Shown here piece after piece: positions 8,708 to 16,346 of a DNA stretch of 19,267 nucleotides. Under the pieces are notes generated by a model. It was not told the DNA's origin, ran no database searches, and saw only the letters and a program-made list of their open reading frames with translations. This DNA is from SAT2750 sp964476375. GTDB lineage: Bacteria; Planctomycetota; Planctomycetia; Pirellulales; Pirellulaceae. How positions within the stretch are numbered: position 1 is the first letter of the stretch; each line of letters begins with the position of its first letter. The stretch covers positions 1-19,267 of the forward strand of contig CAYYZW010000132.1 of the NCBI GenBank assembly GCA_964476375.1, written 5' to 3'. Both the position numbers and the translations under genes were made by a program.

Positions 8708-9655
8708 TCATTTCTGCTGCCCCCTGCGCGACGCCAGGAAACCGGAGATCGCGATCTCGAAGGGGATCTTGGTATTCATCGGGACGTAGTCAATTTCCAT
8801 TTCCCCACAACCCATTTCCACCCGGTTCACGAAGGCACTGACCCGGCTGAGATACTCCGCGCGGATGGTGAGTGGATCCAGTTCTTCCTGGATCCCCGAC
8901 TCCTCCAGGTCCCGGAAATCACTCCAGCTGTCAAAGGGAAAGGTCAACTCCTCATCCGCCATCACGTGCAGGACAACCACCTCGTGCTTGCGGTAACGAA
9001 AATGGTGGAGCGCCTCCATCAGGGGCTCCACCTCGTCAAACAGGTCGCTGACAATAATCACCAGGCCTCGCCGGGGAACGCGCTCGGCGATGTCGTGGTA
9101 AACCGCGGCCAGGGACGTGTCCCCGGTCGACTCCAGGGCTTCTATATGCTGGAGCAGGACACGCATGTGCCGGGCGTTGGAGCGTGCGGGAATGAAATCC
9201 CGTATCTCGGTGTCATGAGTGACCAGTCCAACCGCATCCTGCTGATTCACCAGCAGGTAGGTCAGGGTCGCAGCCAGGTAACGGGCATATTCCAGCTTGG
9301 AGGGAATCTCGCCGTTGACCGGGGACGCATGTTCCCCGGCAAAGTCCATCGAACCTGACCCATCGAGCAGGATCGTTGCCCGCAGGTTCGTCTCCTCCTT
9401 GTACTGCTTGACGTAATACCGGTCGGTCTTACCGTAGACTCGCCAGTCAAGGTCACGGATGTCATCACCAGGCACATACTGCCGGTGTTCGGCAAATTCC
9501 ACGCTGGCCCCCTTGTAGGGACTCTCGTGGCGTCCAGTGACAAACCCCTCGACAACACCACGAGCCAGCAACTCCAGGCGGCTAACGCGGTTGAGGGCAT
9601 CCTGGTTCAGAAGCCGCAGGTAGGCGAGCTTCCCATTTCCATTTCCCTGTGCCAT
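8708..9655 (-). CDS. DUF58 domain protein (VWA-like, soluble)
   Basis: The product is 315 aa with no membrane helix. The DUF58 signature is clear: 'ASVEFAEHRQYVPGDDIRDL' followed by 'DWRVYGKTDRYYVKQYKEE'. A VWA-like region follows with an intact MIDAS motif, DGSGSM at residues 98-103, then 'GDTSLAAVYHDIAERVP' and 'GLVIIVSDLFDEVEPLM'. DUF58 proteins are almost always encoded beside MoxR ATPases, as here, and are thought to be client or adaptor partners of the MoxR ring. The gene lies 66 bp downstream of moxR and 76 bp upstream of the BatA-type gene. ATG 9655 is preceded by a weak purine stretch (AGAAG). Family assignment is confident; the biochemical role is not established by this sequence. 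Confidence 0.95.
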   Translation of the reverse strand: MAQGNGNGKLAYLRLLNQDALNRVSRLELLARGVVEGFVTGRHESPYKGASVEFAEHRQYVPGDDIRDLDWRVYGKTDRYYVKQYKEETNLRATILLDGSGSMDFAGEHASPVNGEIPSKLEYARYLAATLTYLLVNQQDAVGLVTHDTEIRDFIPARSNARHMRVLLQHIEALESTGDTSLAAVYHDIAERVPRRGLVIIVSDLFDEVEPLMEALHHFRYRKHEVVVLHVMADEELTFPFDSWSDFRDLEESGIQEELDPLTIRAEYLSRVSAFVNRVEMGCGEMEIDYVPMNTKIPFEIAISGFLASRRGQQK

Positions 9656-9721
9656 GGCAACTTCTTTGGAGTGGCGCCGTCGATCTCCGGCAACGCCTTC
9701 ACCACTCCAGGTGGCTCCTTC

Positions 9722-10768
9722 CTAGACCGATACTGATTCCTGGGGTTGCACATGTTCGATTAACATGCGGACCACATCATCCGAGGTCACCCCGGCTGCC
9801 TCTGCATTAAATGTCGTAAAGACCCGGTGACGCATGACTGGCAGGGCCACCGCGGTGACATCCTCCGTGGTGGCATGGTAACGCCCATGCAGGATAGCCC
9901 GTGCCTTGGCTGCCAGGATCAGGTAAATTCCTGCTCGCGGCCCGGCCCCCCAGGCGACCATTTCCTGGACAAAATCCGGAGCACCTTCCGCTGCCGGGCG
10001 GGAGATGCGGGCCAGGTCCCGGGCATAATCAATCACGTGGTCCGCCGCCGGAACCCGGTGCACGATGCCCTGCAGGCGAACAACATCCTCGCCACTGAGC
10101 ACCGTCTCTACTTCTCCCTCGTACGTCCCGGTCACCTGCTTGATGATCAACGATTCCTCGTCCGCGGTGGGGTAATCGACAATCACGTTGAACATGAAAC
10201 GGTCCAGCTGGGCCTCCGGAAGCGGATAGGTCCCTTCCTGTTCTATCGGGTTCTGTGTTGCCATGACGAAAAATGGCTCTGGAAGTTTATATGTCTCGTC
10301 ACCGATCGTGACGTGATGTTCCTGCATTGCCTCAAGCAGTGCCGCCTGGGTCTTGGGAGGGGTCCGGTTGATCTCGTCCGCCAGCACCATGTTGGTGAAC
10401 AGGGGTCCCTGGACAAAACGGAACTCTCGCTTGCCGGTGGAACGATTCTCCTCCAGCACGTCGGTCCCGGTAATATCCGAGGGCATCAGGTCGGGGGTGA
10501 ACTGGATCCGCTTGAAATTCAAGTCCAGGGCCCGGGCAACCGTGCTTATCAGGAGCGTCTTGGCAAGCCCCGGGACGCCAACCAGCAACACGTGGCCGCG
10601 ACAGAAAAGAGAAATCAGGACCTGCTCGATCACGTACGACTGGCCCACGATGACCCGCCCGAGCTGTTCGGTCATCTGTTCATAGGAGCGGCTTAACTCC
10701 TCCACCAGCTGGACATCCTCGCTTGTATCAATTTCGGCAGCTTGGTCGTTCTGGTTATCGTCTGACAT
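9722..10768 (-). CDS. MoxR family AAA+ ATPase
   Basis: The product is 348 aa from ATG 10768. It carries the MoxR form of Walker A, 'GVPGLAKT' (G64-T71, K70), and Walker B 'MVLADEINRTPPKTQAAL' with D131/E132. Other family hallmarks are 'FVMATQNPIEQEGTYPLPEA' and 'QLDRFMFN'. The frame extends 61 codons upstream to 10951, but that extension is Cys/Gly-rich and unlike the acidic MoxR N-terminus. ATG 10768 has GGAAGA five bases upstream, and the protein then starts with a usual 'SDDNQNDQAAEI' lead. MoxR ATPases are hexameric chaperones that act on VWA-domain partners; three such partners follow in the same orientation. This is the first gene of the minus-strand operon. Confidence 0.96.
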   Translation of the reverse strand: MSDDNQNDQAAEIDTSEDVQLVEELSRSYEQMTEQLGRVIVGQSYVIEQVLISLFCRGHVLLVGVPGLAKTLLISTVARALDLNFKRIQFTPDLMPSDITGTDVLEENRSTGKREFRFVQGPLFTNMVLADEINRTPPKTQAALLEAMQEHHVTIGDETYKLPEPFFVMATQNPIEQEGTYPLPEAQLDRFMFNVIVDYPTADEESLIIKQVTGTYEGEVETVLSGEDVVRLQGIVHRVPAADHVIDYARDLARISRPAAEGAPDFVQEMVAWGAGPRAGIYLILAAKARAILHGRYHATTEDVTAVALPVMRHRVFTTFNAEAAGVTSDDVVRMLIEHVQPQESVSV

Positions 10769-11141
10769 GGATCTTCCATTCCAAATAGTACAAGTAAGGA
10801 TCTTCAAACTGTGCCGGACATGTCGTTCCTCATCCTGCTGAAAAAGAACATGCTCACCACTTTCTAGACAACAGCCCCCACCGACCTTCAACCCCTCATC
10901 CGGGGGTGACCCATCGCAGGACGTTGCCCCCCAATGTGATATCTGCTGCAACGCCCGATATCAAGCTCCTAGGGAACAGATTTCCAGAGATCCCACGACG
11001 GGCTCGTGGTGAATACGGGCACCAGCGAGCGGCATTCAGTCCGGCCATCCTGGTGATTGGAAAAAAAAGGTCCAACGTGGTAGGTTCGAGAACTCACCCC
11101 GGGGACATGGGACGCATATTGTTTGGGAAAAGAGGAAACTG
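10769..11141. promoter_or_regulatory. Divergent intergenic region between the MoxR operon and the envelope-glycan operon
   Basis: This 373-bp stretch separates two divergent gene runs, so promoters for both should lie here. I could not identify a convincing -35/-10 pair on either strand. Visible structure: two GATATC palindromes (10938-10943 and 10957-10962) separated by 13 bp, a perfect 6-bp stem with 5-nt loop (CCACGA 10993-10998 / TCGTGG 11004-11009), and an A-run at 11060-11067. The plus-strand gene has AGAGGA at 11131-11136 as its ribosome site. A frame from GTG 10906 to 11142 is open but has no family-like features and was not called a gene. Confidence 0.5.
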
Positions 11142-11975
11142 ATGCCCGAGGAAGAAAAAGACGTGGAAAACGATACGGACACCGAAGAGTCCGGCGAAAA
11201 CACCGACAAGGCCCCGGCCGGTGATGATTTTTCCCGCGACTGCATCAAGCTCGTCCCCTATCCAAAAATCGTCTTCATGTATCCCACCCTGGTCTTGGCC
11301 CTGGTCGTGGCTATCTGCCTGTCGGTGGTGGGGGAACCCAGGGTCGAACTGGCCACTTCGGCGGCAGAAATGGAGCAGGCCGGGACAAACGAGGCCATTC
11401 TCATCAAGCAAGCCATGATCCAACAGGGAGTGGCTGTCTTCCTTTCACTTGTCTTTCTCGGATTATTTGCCATCAACTTGCTGGTCCTGACTTTTGATTT
11501 TCCTCGCTCCCATTCGCTGACCTTGCTCATCTTGCTGCTGGCAATTTTCCTTGGCCTCTTGCTGCTGAGCCAATGGAAGCCTGGCCTGCTGGGTTCGATC
11601 ACCGACTGGCTCAGTTCACTCCAGCCAATGGCCAACGCGACCTTTTACTGGATGATCTTCGGTATCGGCATGGCAATCGCTATCGCGGTCAAGGTGGTCG
11701 TCAAGTTCGACTACTGGGAGATCCGTCCGAACGAGATACTTCATCACCATGGCCTGTGGGGGAATCTCAGGCGTTATTCGGCTCCTCATGTCCGCATCGA
11801 CAAGGAAGTCAACGATGTCTTCGAACATGTGCTGCTGAAATCGGGCCGCTTGATCCTGCAACCGAGTGGCGAACAGCGTGCCTTCGTACTGGACAACATC
11901 CTGAACATTGATAAACGGGAAGAAGAGATTACCAAGTTGCTGGGCATCCTCAAGGTGGATGTGCGTGATAATTGA
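11142..11975 (+). CDS. Four-helix membrane protein with C-terminal PH-like region
   Basis: The product is 277 aa. An acidic N-terminal tail of about 35 residues is followed by four predicted membrane helices near 44-63, 96-116, 124-145 and 165-186. The C-terminal ~85 residues ('YWEIRPNEILHHHGLWGN', 'SGRLILQPSGEQRAFVLDN') resemble bacterial PH-like (bPH2/YdbT-type) domains, which often sit next to membrane helices. ATG 11142 follows AGAGGA by five bases. It is the first gene of the plus-strand run, 36 bp before a methyltransferase and divergent from the MoxR operon. No catalytic motif was seen. A scaffold or membrane-sensing role would be inference only. The PH-like call is by eye and moderate; the membrane topology is more certain. 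Confidence 0.8.
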   Translation: MPEEEKDVENDTDTEESGENTDKAPAGDDFSRDCIKLVPYPKIVFMYPTLVLALVVAICLSVVGEPRVELATSAAEMEQAGTNEAILIKQAMIQQGVAVFLSLVFLGLFAINLLVLTFDFPRSHSLTLLILLLAIFLGLLLLSQWKPGLLGSITDWLSSLQPMANATFYWMIFGIGMAIAIAVKVVVKFDYWEIRPNEILHHHGLWGNLRRYSAPHVRIDKEVNDVFEHVLLKSGRLILQPSGEQRAFVLDNILNIDKREEEITKLLGILKVDVRDN

Positions 11976-12011
11976 TGTCCGCCGGAGAACATTCCTGGAA
12001 GTAGTAACCGG

Positions 12012-12617
12012 ATGCCACGACTCTCGAATCTGCTTGATTTCCCAGCTCTCTACCGGCTCTGGCAGGCTCCATTTGCCGCTGCCAAGCTGCGGCCACTCCG
12101 GCAACAGAATAACCTGAAAACGGCCCGACGGGTGCTGGACGTGGGCTGTGGCCCGGGGACGAACAGCACGGTTTTCTCCCATACGGATTACCTGGGCCTG
12201 GATCTGAACGAGCGATACATCAAGCTGGCACGGCAGCGATACAGGGGCCGGTTCGAGGTCGCCGATGTGCGCAGCTACCAGCCTCCGGCAGGTGAAGCAT
12301 ATGATTTCATCCTGCTTAACAGTTTCCTGCACCACATTGATGACAAGAATACTGACCGCATCCTGGCGAATATGAATTCCCTGTTGAGTGACGATGGATA
12401 TGTGCATATCCTTGAACTCGTGATGCCGGACAAAGCGTCCATCAGTCGCTGGCTTGCCCGGCATGACCGTGGAGAGTATCCCCGCCCACTGGAGAAGTGG
12501 AAGGATATTTTCTCGGCGCATTTTCATACCGTGACCCTGCAGCCTTACCCCCTGGGACTGGGCGGCATCACACTCTGGAACATGGTCTACTTCAAGGGGC
12601 GACGACACGATGTCTGA
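12012..12617 (+). CDS. Class I SAM-dependent methyltransferase
   Basis: The product is 201 aa. Motif I 'VLDVGCGPG' (residues ~41-49) is the SAM-binding loop, followed by 'DYLGLDLNERYIKLA' (acidic loop), 'FEVADVRSY', and 'YDFILLNSFLHHIDD' with the motif IV region. This is a compact Rossmann methyltransferase (Methyltransf_11/25 type). The substrate cannot be told from sequence. Context, next to a polyprenyl-phosphate glycosyltransferase and a GT-C enzyme, suggests modification of a sugar, lipid or glycan. ATG 12012 has GGAAG about ten bases upstream. Its end overlaps the start of the GT2 gene by 8 bp, suggesting coupled translation. Confidence 0.92.
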   Translation: MPRLSNLLDFPALYRLWQAPFAAAKLRPLRQQNNLKTARRVLDVGCGPGTNSTVFSHTDYLGLDLNERYIKLARQRYRGRFEVADVRSYQPPAGEAYDFILLNSFLHHIDDKNTDRILANMNSLLSDDGYVHILELVMPDKASISRWLARHDRGEYPRPLEKWKDIFSAHFHTVTLQPYPLGLGGITLWNMVYFKGRRHDV

Positions 12618-13632
12618 ATCGCCACGCGTCTCGATAGCTATCCCGCTCTACAACGAGGAGCCGGTGGTGGCAGAATTGCTCGAGCGAACCGGCAGCGTCC
12701 TGGACAGTCTGCCCGGCGGGCCCCACGAGATCGTTTGCGTGGACGATGGCAGCAGGGATGGGACTTTCACGGTGCTCTGCGATGCAGCAGCAGACGACCC
12801 CCGCATCACGGCGATTTCCCTATCCCGTAATTTTGGCCAGCAGGCCGCCTACTGCGCCGCGCTGGAACATGTCAGCGGGGACGTCGTGGTCATGATGGAC
12901 GGGGATCTGCAGGATCCGCCGGAACGGATTCTCGAGATGCTGGAGAAATATCACGAGGGTTACGAGGTAGTCTACGCGGTCCGTGTGCGGCGCAAGGAGA
13001 ATTTCATCCTGCGAGCCTGCTACACGATCTTTTACTGGATCATCCAGCGAATCTCACCAACCCCGCTCCCCCGGGACAGCGGCGACTTCTCGCTGATGTC
13101 ACGCCGTGTCGTTGACCTGCTCAACCAGACCCCCGAGCGGGGCCGCTACCTGCGGGGACTGCGAAGCTGGTTTGGCTTCTCCCAGATCGGCATCCCCGTG
13201 GAACGGGAGCAGCGGAGCGCGGGAAAGTCCAAGTACGGTATCCGCCGCCTGCTCAAACTGGCATTTGACGGCATCTTCTCCTTCTCCCTGGTCCCACTCC
13301 GCCTGGCCACGATGCTGGGATTTCTCTCGATCCTGTTTGCCGTGGGATTCGCTGGCTACTCGGTCTACGTCAAGCTTGCCGTTCCGGACAAGGATGCCGT
13401 GGACGGCTTTACTGCCCTGATTGTCTCCATTGCCTTCTTTGCAGGTGTTCAACTAGTCTTTCTAGGTGTGATCGGAGAGTACATCGGCCGCATCTACGAG
13501 GAAGTCAAGGGGCGGCCCTCTTTTGTTGTTCAGGATATTGTCAAAGAGCCATCACCGTGGACCACGAGTACGCACGACAGTACGAAGAACTCTACCAGCG
13601 ACACTGGTGGTGGCGATGCCGGGAATCCCTGA
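12610..13632 (+). CDS. GT2 family polyprenyl-phosphate glycosyltransferase (GtrB/DPM1-like)
   Basis: The product is 340 aa. The GT-A fold begins with 'VSIAIPLYNEEPVVAELLE' and 'EIVCVDDGSRDGT'. The family motif 'MMDGDLQDPPE' has its DxD at D97-D99. 'RDSGDFSLMSRR' (155-166) and 'RSAGKSKYG' (202-210) are typical of GtrB, ArnC and DPM1-like enzymes, which move a sugar from a nucleotide donor to polyprenyl or undecaprenyl phosphate on the cytosolic membrane face. Two C-terminal helices (~230-252, 268-290) fit the GtrB architecture. AGGGG precedes ATG 12610. The last ~25 codons form a Ser/Thr/Gly/Asp-rich tail unlike the rest of the family and overlap the next gene by 76 bp in another frame. The sugar specificity is unknown. 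Confidence 0.95.
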   Translation: MSESPRVSIAIPLYNEEPVVAELLERTGSVLDSLPGGPHEIVCVDDGSRDGTFTVLCDAAADDPRITAISLSRNFGQQAAYCAALEHVSGDVVVMMDGDLQDPPERILEMLEKYHEGYEVVYAVRVRRKENFILRACYTIFYWIIQRISPTPLPRDSGDFSLMSRRVVDLLNQTPERGRYLRGLRSWFGFSQIGIPVEREQRSAGKSKYGIRRLLKLAFDGIFSFSLVPLRLATMLGFLSILFAVGFAGYSVYVKLAVPDKDAVDGFTALIVSIAFFAGVQLVFLGVIGEYIGRIYEEVKGRPSFVVQDIVKEPSPWTTSTHDSTKNSTSDTGGGDAGNP

Positions 13633-14312
13633 TCCTGCAGGTGCTGGAACGGATATCCCGTCAGGAAGGCCTTTCGGCCGACCGCCAGATCCTTGATGTC
13701 GGTTGCGGGAACGGGCTTTTTTTTGACCAGCTGCAGCGGTTTGGGACGGTGGCGGGGATCGAGCCGGACGAGCAACTGGTCGATCCGGATGGCCCACATG
13801 CCGGGCAGATCCATACCGGTTTTCTTGATGCTTCCTACCATCCCCCGGGACCGCTGGACTGGATCCTGATGCTCGATGTGCTCGAACACATGGACCAGCC
13901 AGCCGAGGCGCTCACGCAGGCATGGCACCTGCTACGTCCCGGAGGCCGCCTGGTCGTGACTGTCCCCGCCTTCATGCTGCTTTGGACACAGCATGATGAG
14001 TGGAACCAGCACCGCACCAGGTACCGGCAAGGCCCCCTCACCCGGCTTGTCCAGAAGCAGGGTTTTGTTGTTGAATCGAGCCGCTATTTCTTCCGCTGGC
14101 TGTTTTTTGCCAAGCTGCTGGCCCGCTTCACCGAATGGCTGCTGCCGGGGACACCCGGCCCCGCGCGCGTCCCTCCCGGATTTGTGAATACAGCCTGTCG
14201 CCTGTTCACCAGGGCCGAAGAAGGCTTGTATAGCCGGATGAATATTCCCCTGGGGACGTCGATCCTGCTGGTCGCAACCCGACCGACCGAAGCGGGAGAG
14301 GAAACAGCATGA
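13557..14312 (+). CDS. Class I SAM-dependent methyltransferase, envelope-glycan associated
   Basis: The product is 251 aa from GTG 13557. The N-terminal 'YEELYQRHWWWRCRESLI' is a recurring lead in methyltransferases near polyprenyl-glycosyltransferases, which supports a start inside the upstream GT2 gene rather than after it. Motif I 'ILDVGCGNG' (~44-52), 'TVAGIEPDEQL', 'LDWILMLDVLEHMDQP' and 'LLRPGGRLVVTVPAF' complete a standard SAM Rossmann core. The C-terminal half has hydrophobic/aromatic stretches ('YFFRWLFFAKLLARFTEWL') that may touch the membrane. No strong Shine-Dalgarno is visible before the GTG, consistent with translational coupling to GT2. The stop overlaps the next ATG as ATGA. 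Probable role: methylation of a lipid-linked sugar or lipid; the substrate is inferred only. Confidence 0.9.
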   Translation: MDHEYARQYEELYQRHWWWRCRESLILQVLERISRQEGLSADRQILDVGCGNGLFFDQLQRFGTVAGIEPDEQLVDPDGPHAGQIHTGFLDASYHPPGPLDWILMLDVLEHMDQPAEALTQAWHLLRPGGRLVVTVPAFMLLWTQHDEWNQHRTRYRQGPLTRLVQKQGFVVESSRYFFRWLFFAKLLARFTEWLLPGTPGPARVPPGFVNTACRLFTRAEEGLYSRMNIPLGTSILLVATRPTEAGEETA

Positions 14313-16228
14313 ACCAGTCCGCCGGGGAAAAATCTAAAAGCAGTCCGCAGGCAGCCCGGTGGCTGTTACTGGTGGCGACGCTGCTGCTCACCGCCTGTTA
14401 CCTCGTCCCCCGGGCCCGCAGTGGATGGATTCCCCACGACGAGGGGCTGCTGGCCCACACGGCCGAGCGCGTCCTGGAGGGGGAAGTCCCCCACCGTGAT
14501 TTTGACGACATGTACAGCGGTGGACTGACTTACCTTCATGCCGGTGCGATGAAGACGCTGGGCCGAAATCTCTCCAGCATGCGGTGGCTGCTGATCCTTG
14601 CCAGCCTGGTCGGAGTCGCCTGCTGGTACGGGATCGCCTCGCATTTTGCACCGTCCTGGGTTGCCATTCCGGCCAGCCTGCTCTGCCTGGCCTGGTCGAC
14701 ACCCAACTACTTTGCCTCGCTCCCCAGCTGGTACATCCTGGTGCTGGCCTCGCTCACCACCCTGCTGCTGCTTCAATACCACCGGCATCGCCAGTCCCGC
14801 TGGCTGCTGGCCGCCGGGTTCTGCTGTGGCCTCTCGCTGCTGATCAAGATTGTCGGCCTCTACATGGTGGCCGCGGCACTGATGTCGCTGCTGGCCGTCA
14901 GCTTCCAGCCGGAACCGGACGAAAATCCACAAAGAGTCACAGGCATGGAACGGCTGGTCTCGATCGTCCCGGCATCGCTCCTCTGCCTGCTGGTGATCCT
15001 GCTGGTTCGTTCGCACCTGGGCCTGGGAACACTGCTGCTGTTTGTTCTCCCCAGCGCGGCCCTGGCCGGAATGCTGCTGCAGATCCAGTCCCGGGGCCGA
15101 ACACGGCCTGGCCTGGCGGTCCGGCCGGGATTGATCTTCACTGCCGGCCTGCTGGTACCGCTGCTGGCCTGGATCGGATGCTACCTGGCAGCCGGGGCCC
15201 TGGGGGACCTGGTCCACGGGATCTTCGTACTGCCGCGTCTACGGCTCGATTCGGTCACCAGTTCGCTTCCTCCTCCCTGGGTACTCCTCTGGGGCCTGCC
15301 CCCGATCGTCCTGCTGGGACTGGGGCTGCGAAAGGCGGCCCCCCGGCATGCCCGGCGGCTGGAGTTCCTGGCAGCACTCTCCACGCTTCCACTGCTGCTG
15401 ACCTGCCTCGGAACCCTTGGAGACGGCGCCGACACCAGGCCACTGGCCGACAGGCTGCCCGATTCGATTTACCAGCCATTTTTCCTGGCCTGCTACTACC
15501 TCCCCCTGCTGGTCGTGGCCAGCGGGATCCTGGTGTTAAAAAATCGTCCGAAGGCGAGGGGGGACGAGGCAAAGCTGTTCATCGTCCTGGGCCCGGTGGC
15601 GCTGATGACACTCGTCCAGTATCCCTACTCCACCGGCATCTACTTCTGTTACTATGCCCCGCTGCTGATCCTGGGAGTGCTTGCCGTGGTCTGCAGCCAG
15701 GCGGCCGGCTGGCTGCGCAGCTGGATCGGTATCGGCGTTGTCGCCCTGCTGTTTGCCGTCAGCATGCTGAACTTCAGCTCCCCCCGCAGCCTGGGTGTTC
15801 AGAGCCAGTCGATTGCCCGCCAGGGGCCGCTCTCGACGCGGGCGGACCTGGCAGTCAACATGCGGGACCTGGAAGACTATGGCAGGCTGATCGACCTGCT
15901 GGAAAGGGAGACCTCCCCGGGCGAGACGATCTACGCCGCACCGGACTGCCCCGAGGTCTATTTCCTGGCCAAACGCCGCAATGCAACACGGACCATGTAC
16001 GATCTCTTCGACACCCGCGAGGACCGGGAGCAGCGGATCCTGGAGATGCTTGACGAGCACAAGGTGCAGGCCGTGGTGGTGAACATGCTGCCCGAGTTTT
16101 CCCGCCCGCTTTCGGCCGGTTTCCTGGCCGAACTGAAACAGAAGTTTCCCCAGCGTGCGAGCATCGGGATCGTCCAACGTGGCCCGATTTCACCCCCGAC
16201 TGGCCGCTTTCGCGTCTACTGGCGATGA
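14309..16228 (+). CDS. Multi-span GT-C type glycosyltransferase (PMT/ArnT-like)
   Basis: The product is 639 aa. It has a first helix at ~17-35, then an extracytoplasmic loop 'SGWIPHDEGLLAHTAERVL' with the acidic pair D44-E45 and 'PHRDFDDMYSGGLTYLHA'. This is the arrangement of the catalytic first loop in PMT, ArnT and other GT-C enzymes using polyprenyl-phosphate sugars. About ten or more further hydrophobic segments follow up to ~residue 490, including 'LLPLLAWIGCYLAAGALG'-like helices. A soluble C-terminal region (~500-639: 'TSPGETIYAAPDCPEVYFLA') ends the protein. It starts in an ATGA overlap with the methyltransferase and is the last gene of this run. The donor could be the lipid-linked sugar made by the upstream GT2. 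The family is convincing; acceptor and sugar are unknown. Confidence 0.85.
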   Translation: MNQSAGEKSKSSPQAARWLLLVATLLLTACYLVPRARSGWIPHDEGLLAHTAERVLEGEVPHRDFDDMYSGGLTYLHAGAMKTLGRNLSSMRWLLILASLVGVACWYGIASHFAPSWVAIPASLLCLAWSTPNYFASLPSWYILVLASLTTLLLLQYHRHRQSRWLLAAGFCCGLSLLIKIVGLYMVAAALMSLLAVSFQPEPDENPQRVTGMERLVSIVPASLLCLLVILLVRSHLGLGTLLLFVLPSAALAGMLLQIQSRGRTRPGLAVRPGLIFTAGLLVPLLAWIGCYLAAGALGDLVHGIFVLPRLRLDSVTSSLPPPWVLLWGLPPIVLLGLGLRKAAPRHARRLEFLAALSTLPLLLTCLGTLGDGADTRPLADRLPDSIYQPFFLACYYLPLLVVASGILVLKNRPKARGDEAKLFIVLGPVALMTLVQYPYSTGIYFCYYAPLLILGVLAVVCSQAAGWLRSWIGIGVVALLFAVSMLNFSSPRSLGVQSQSIARQGPLSTRADLAVNMRDLEDYGRLIDLLERETSPGETIYAAPDCPEVYFLAKRRNATRTMYDLFDTREDREQRILEMLDEHKVQAVVVNMLPEFSRPLSAGFLAELKQKFPQRASIGIVQRGPISPPTGRFRVYWR

Positions 16229-16241
16229 CATCCTGGTGACA

Positions 16242-16283
16242 GAAAAATCCTGATGGACGCGCCATTTTCTGGCATGATTTTTC
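16242..16283. other. Inverted repeat in the gap between the GT-C and kinase genes
   Basis: GAAAAATC (16242-16249) and GATTTTTC (16276-16283) are perfect 8-bp inverted copies 26 bp apart, with a nested ATGG/CCAT pair (16253-16256 / 16262-16265). It lies 14 bp after the GT-C stop. It could be a weak terminator or a regulatory site for the kinase gene, but the stem is AT-rich and asymmetric, so it is not a typical rho-independent terminator. Confidence 0.25.
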
Positions 16284-16346
16284 ATCTGGCAACATAATCC
16301 GGCTGACAGGACGTCATCATTGGTTTGCCAGGGGCACTGCAACCGA

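Noticed and set aside
10769..10951. Upstream extension of MoxR to an ATG at 10951 (61 extra residues)
   Set aside because: The extra segment is Cys/Gly/Ser-rich and unlike MoxR N-termini, whereas ATG 10768 has a good GGAAGA site and a normal start.
10906..11142. 78-codon plus-strand frame from GTG in the intergenic region, ending at the PH-like gene start
   Set aside because: No ribosome site, no family features and Arg/Pro-rich translation. The TGATG contact with the next ATG is likely chance.
11616..12608. Minus-strand open frame of 330 codons under the PH-like and methyltransferase genes
   Set aside because: It spans two good plus-strand genes and their junction, and its translation shows no family motif.
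14584..16053. Plus-strand alternative frame of 489 codons inside the GT-C gene
   Set aside because: It is the +1 frame of a GC-rich membrane protein gene and reads as Pro/Ala/Gly/Arg. The 639-aa frame has clear membrane helices and GT-C motifs.
16242..16283. Strong rho-independent terminator after the GT-C gene
   Set aside because: The inverted repeat is AT-rich with a 26-nt asymmetric loop and no clear GC stem plus T-run, so it was listed only as a low-confidence inverted repeat.
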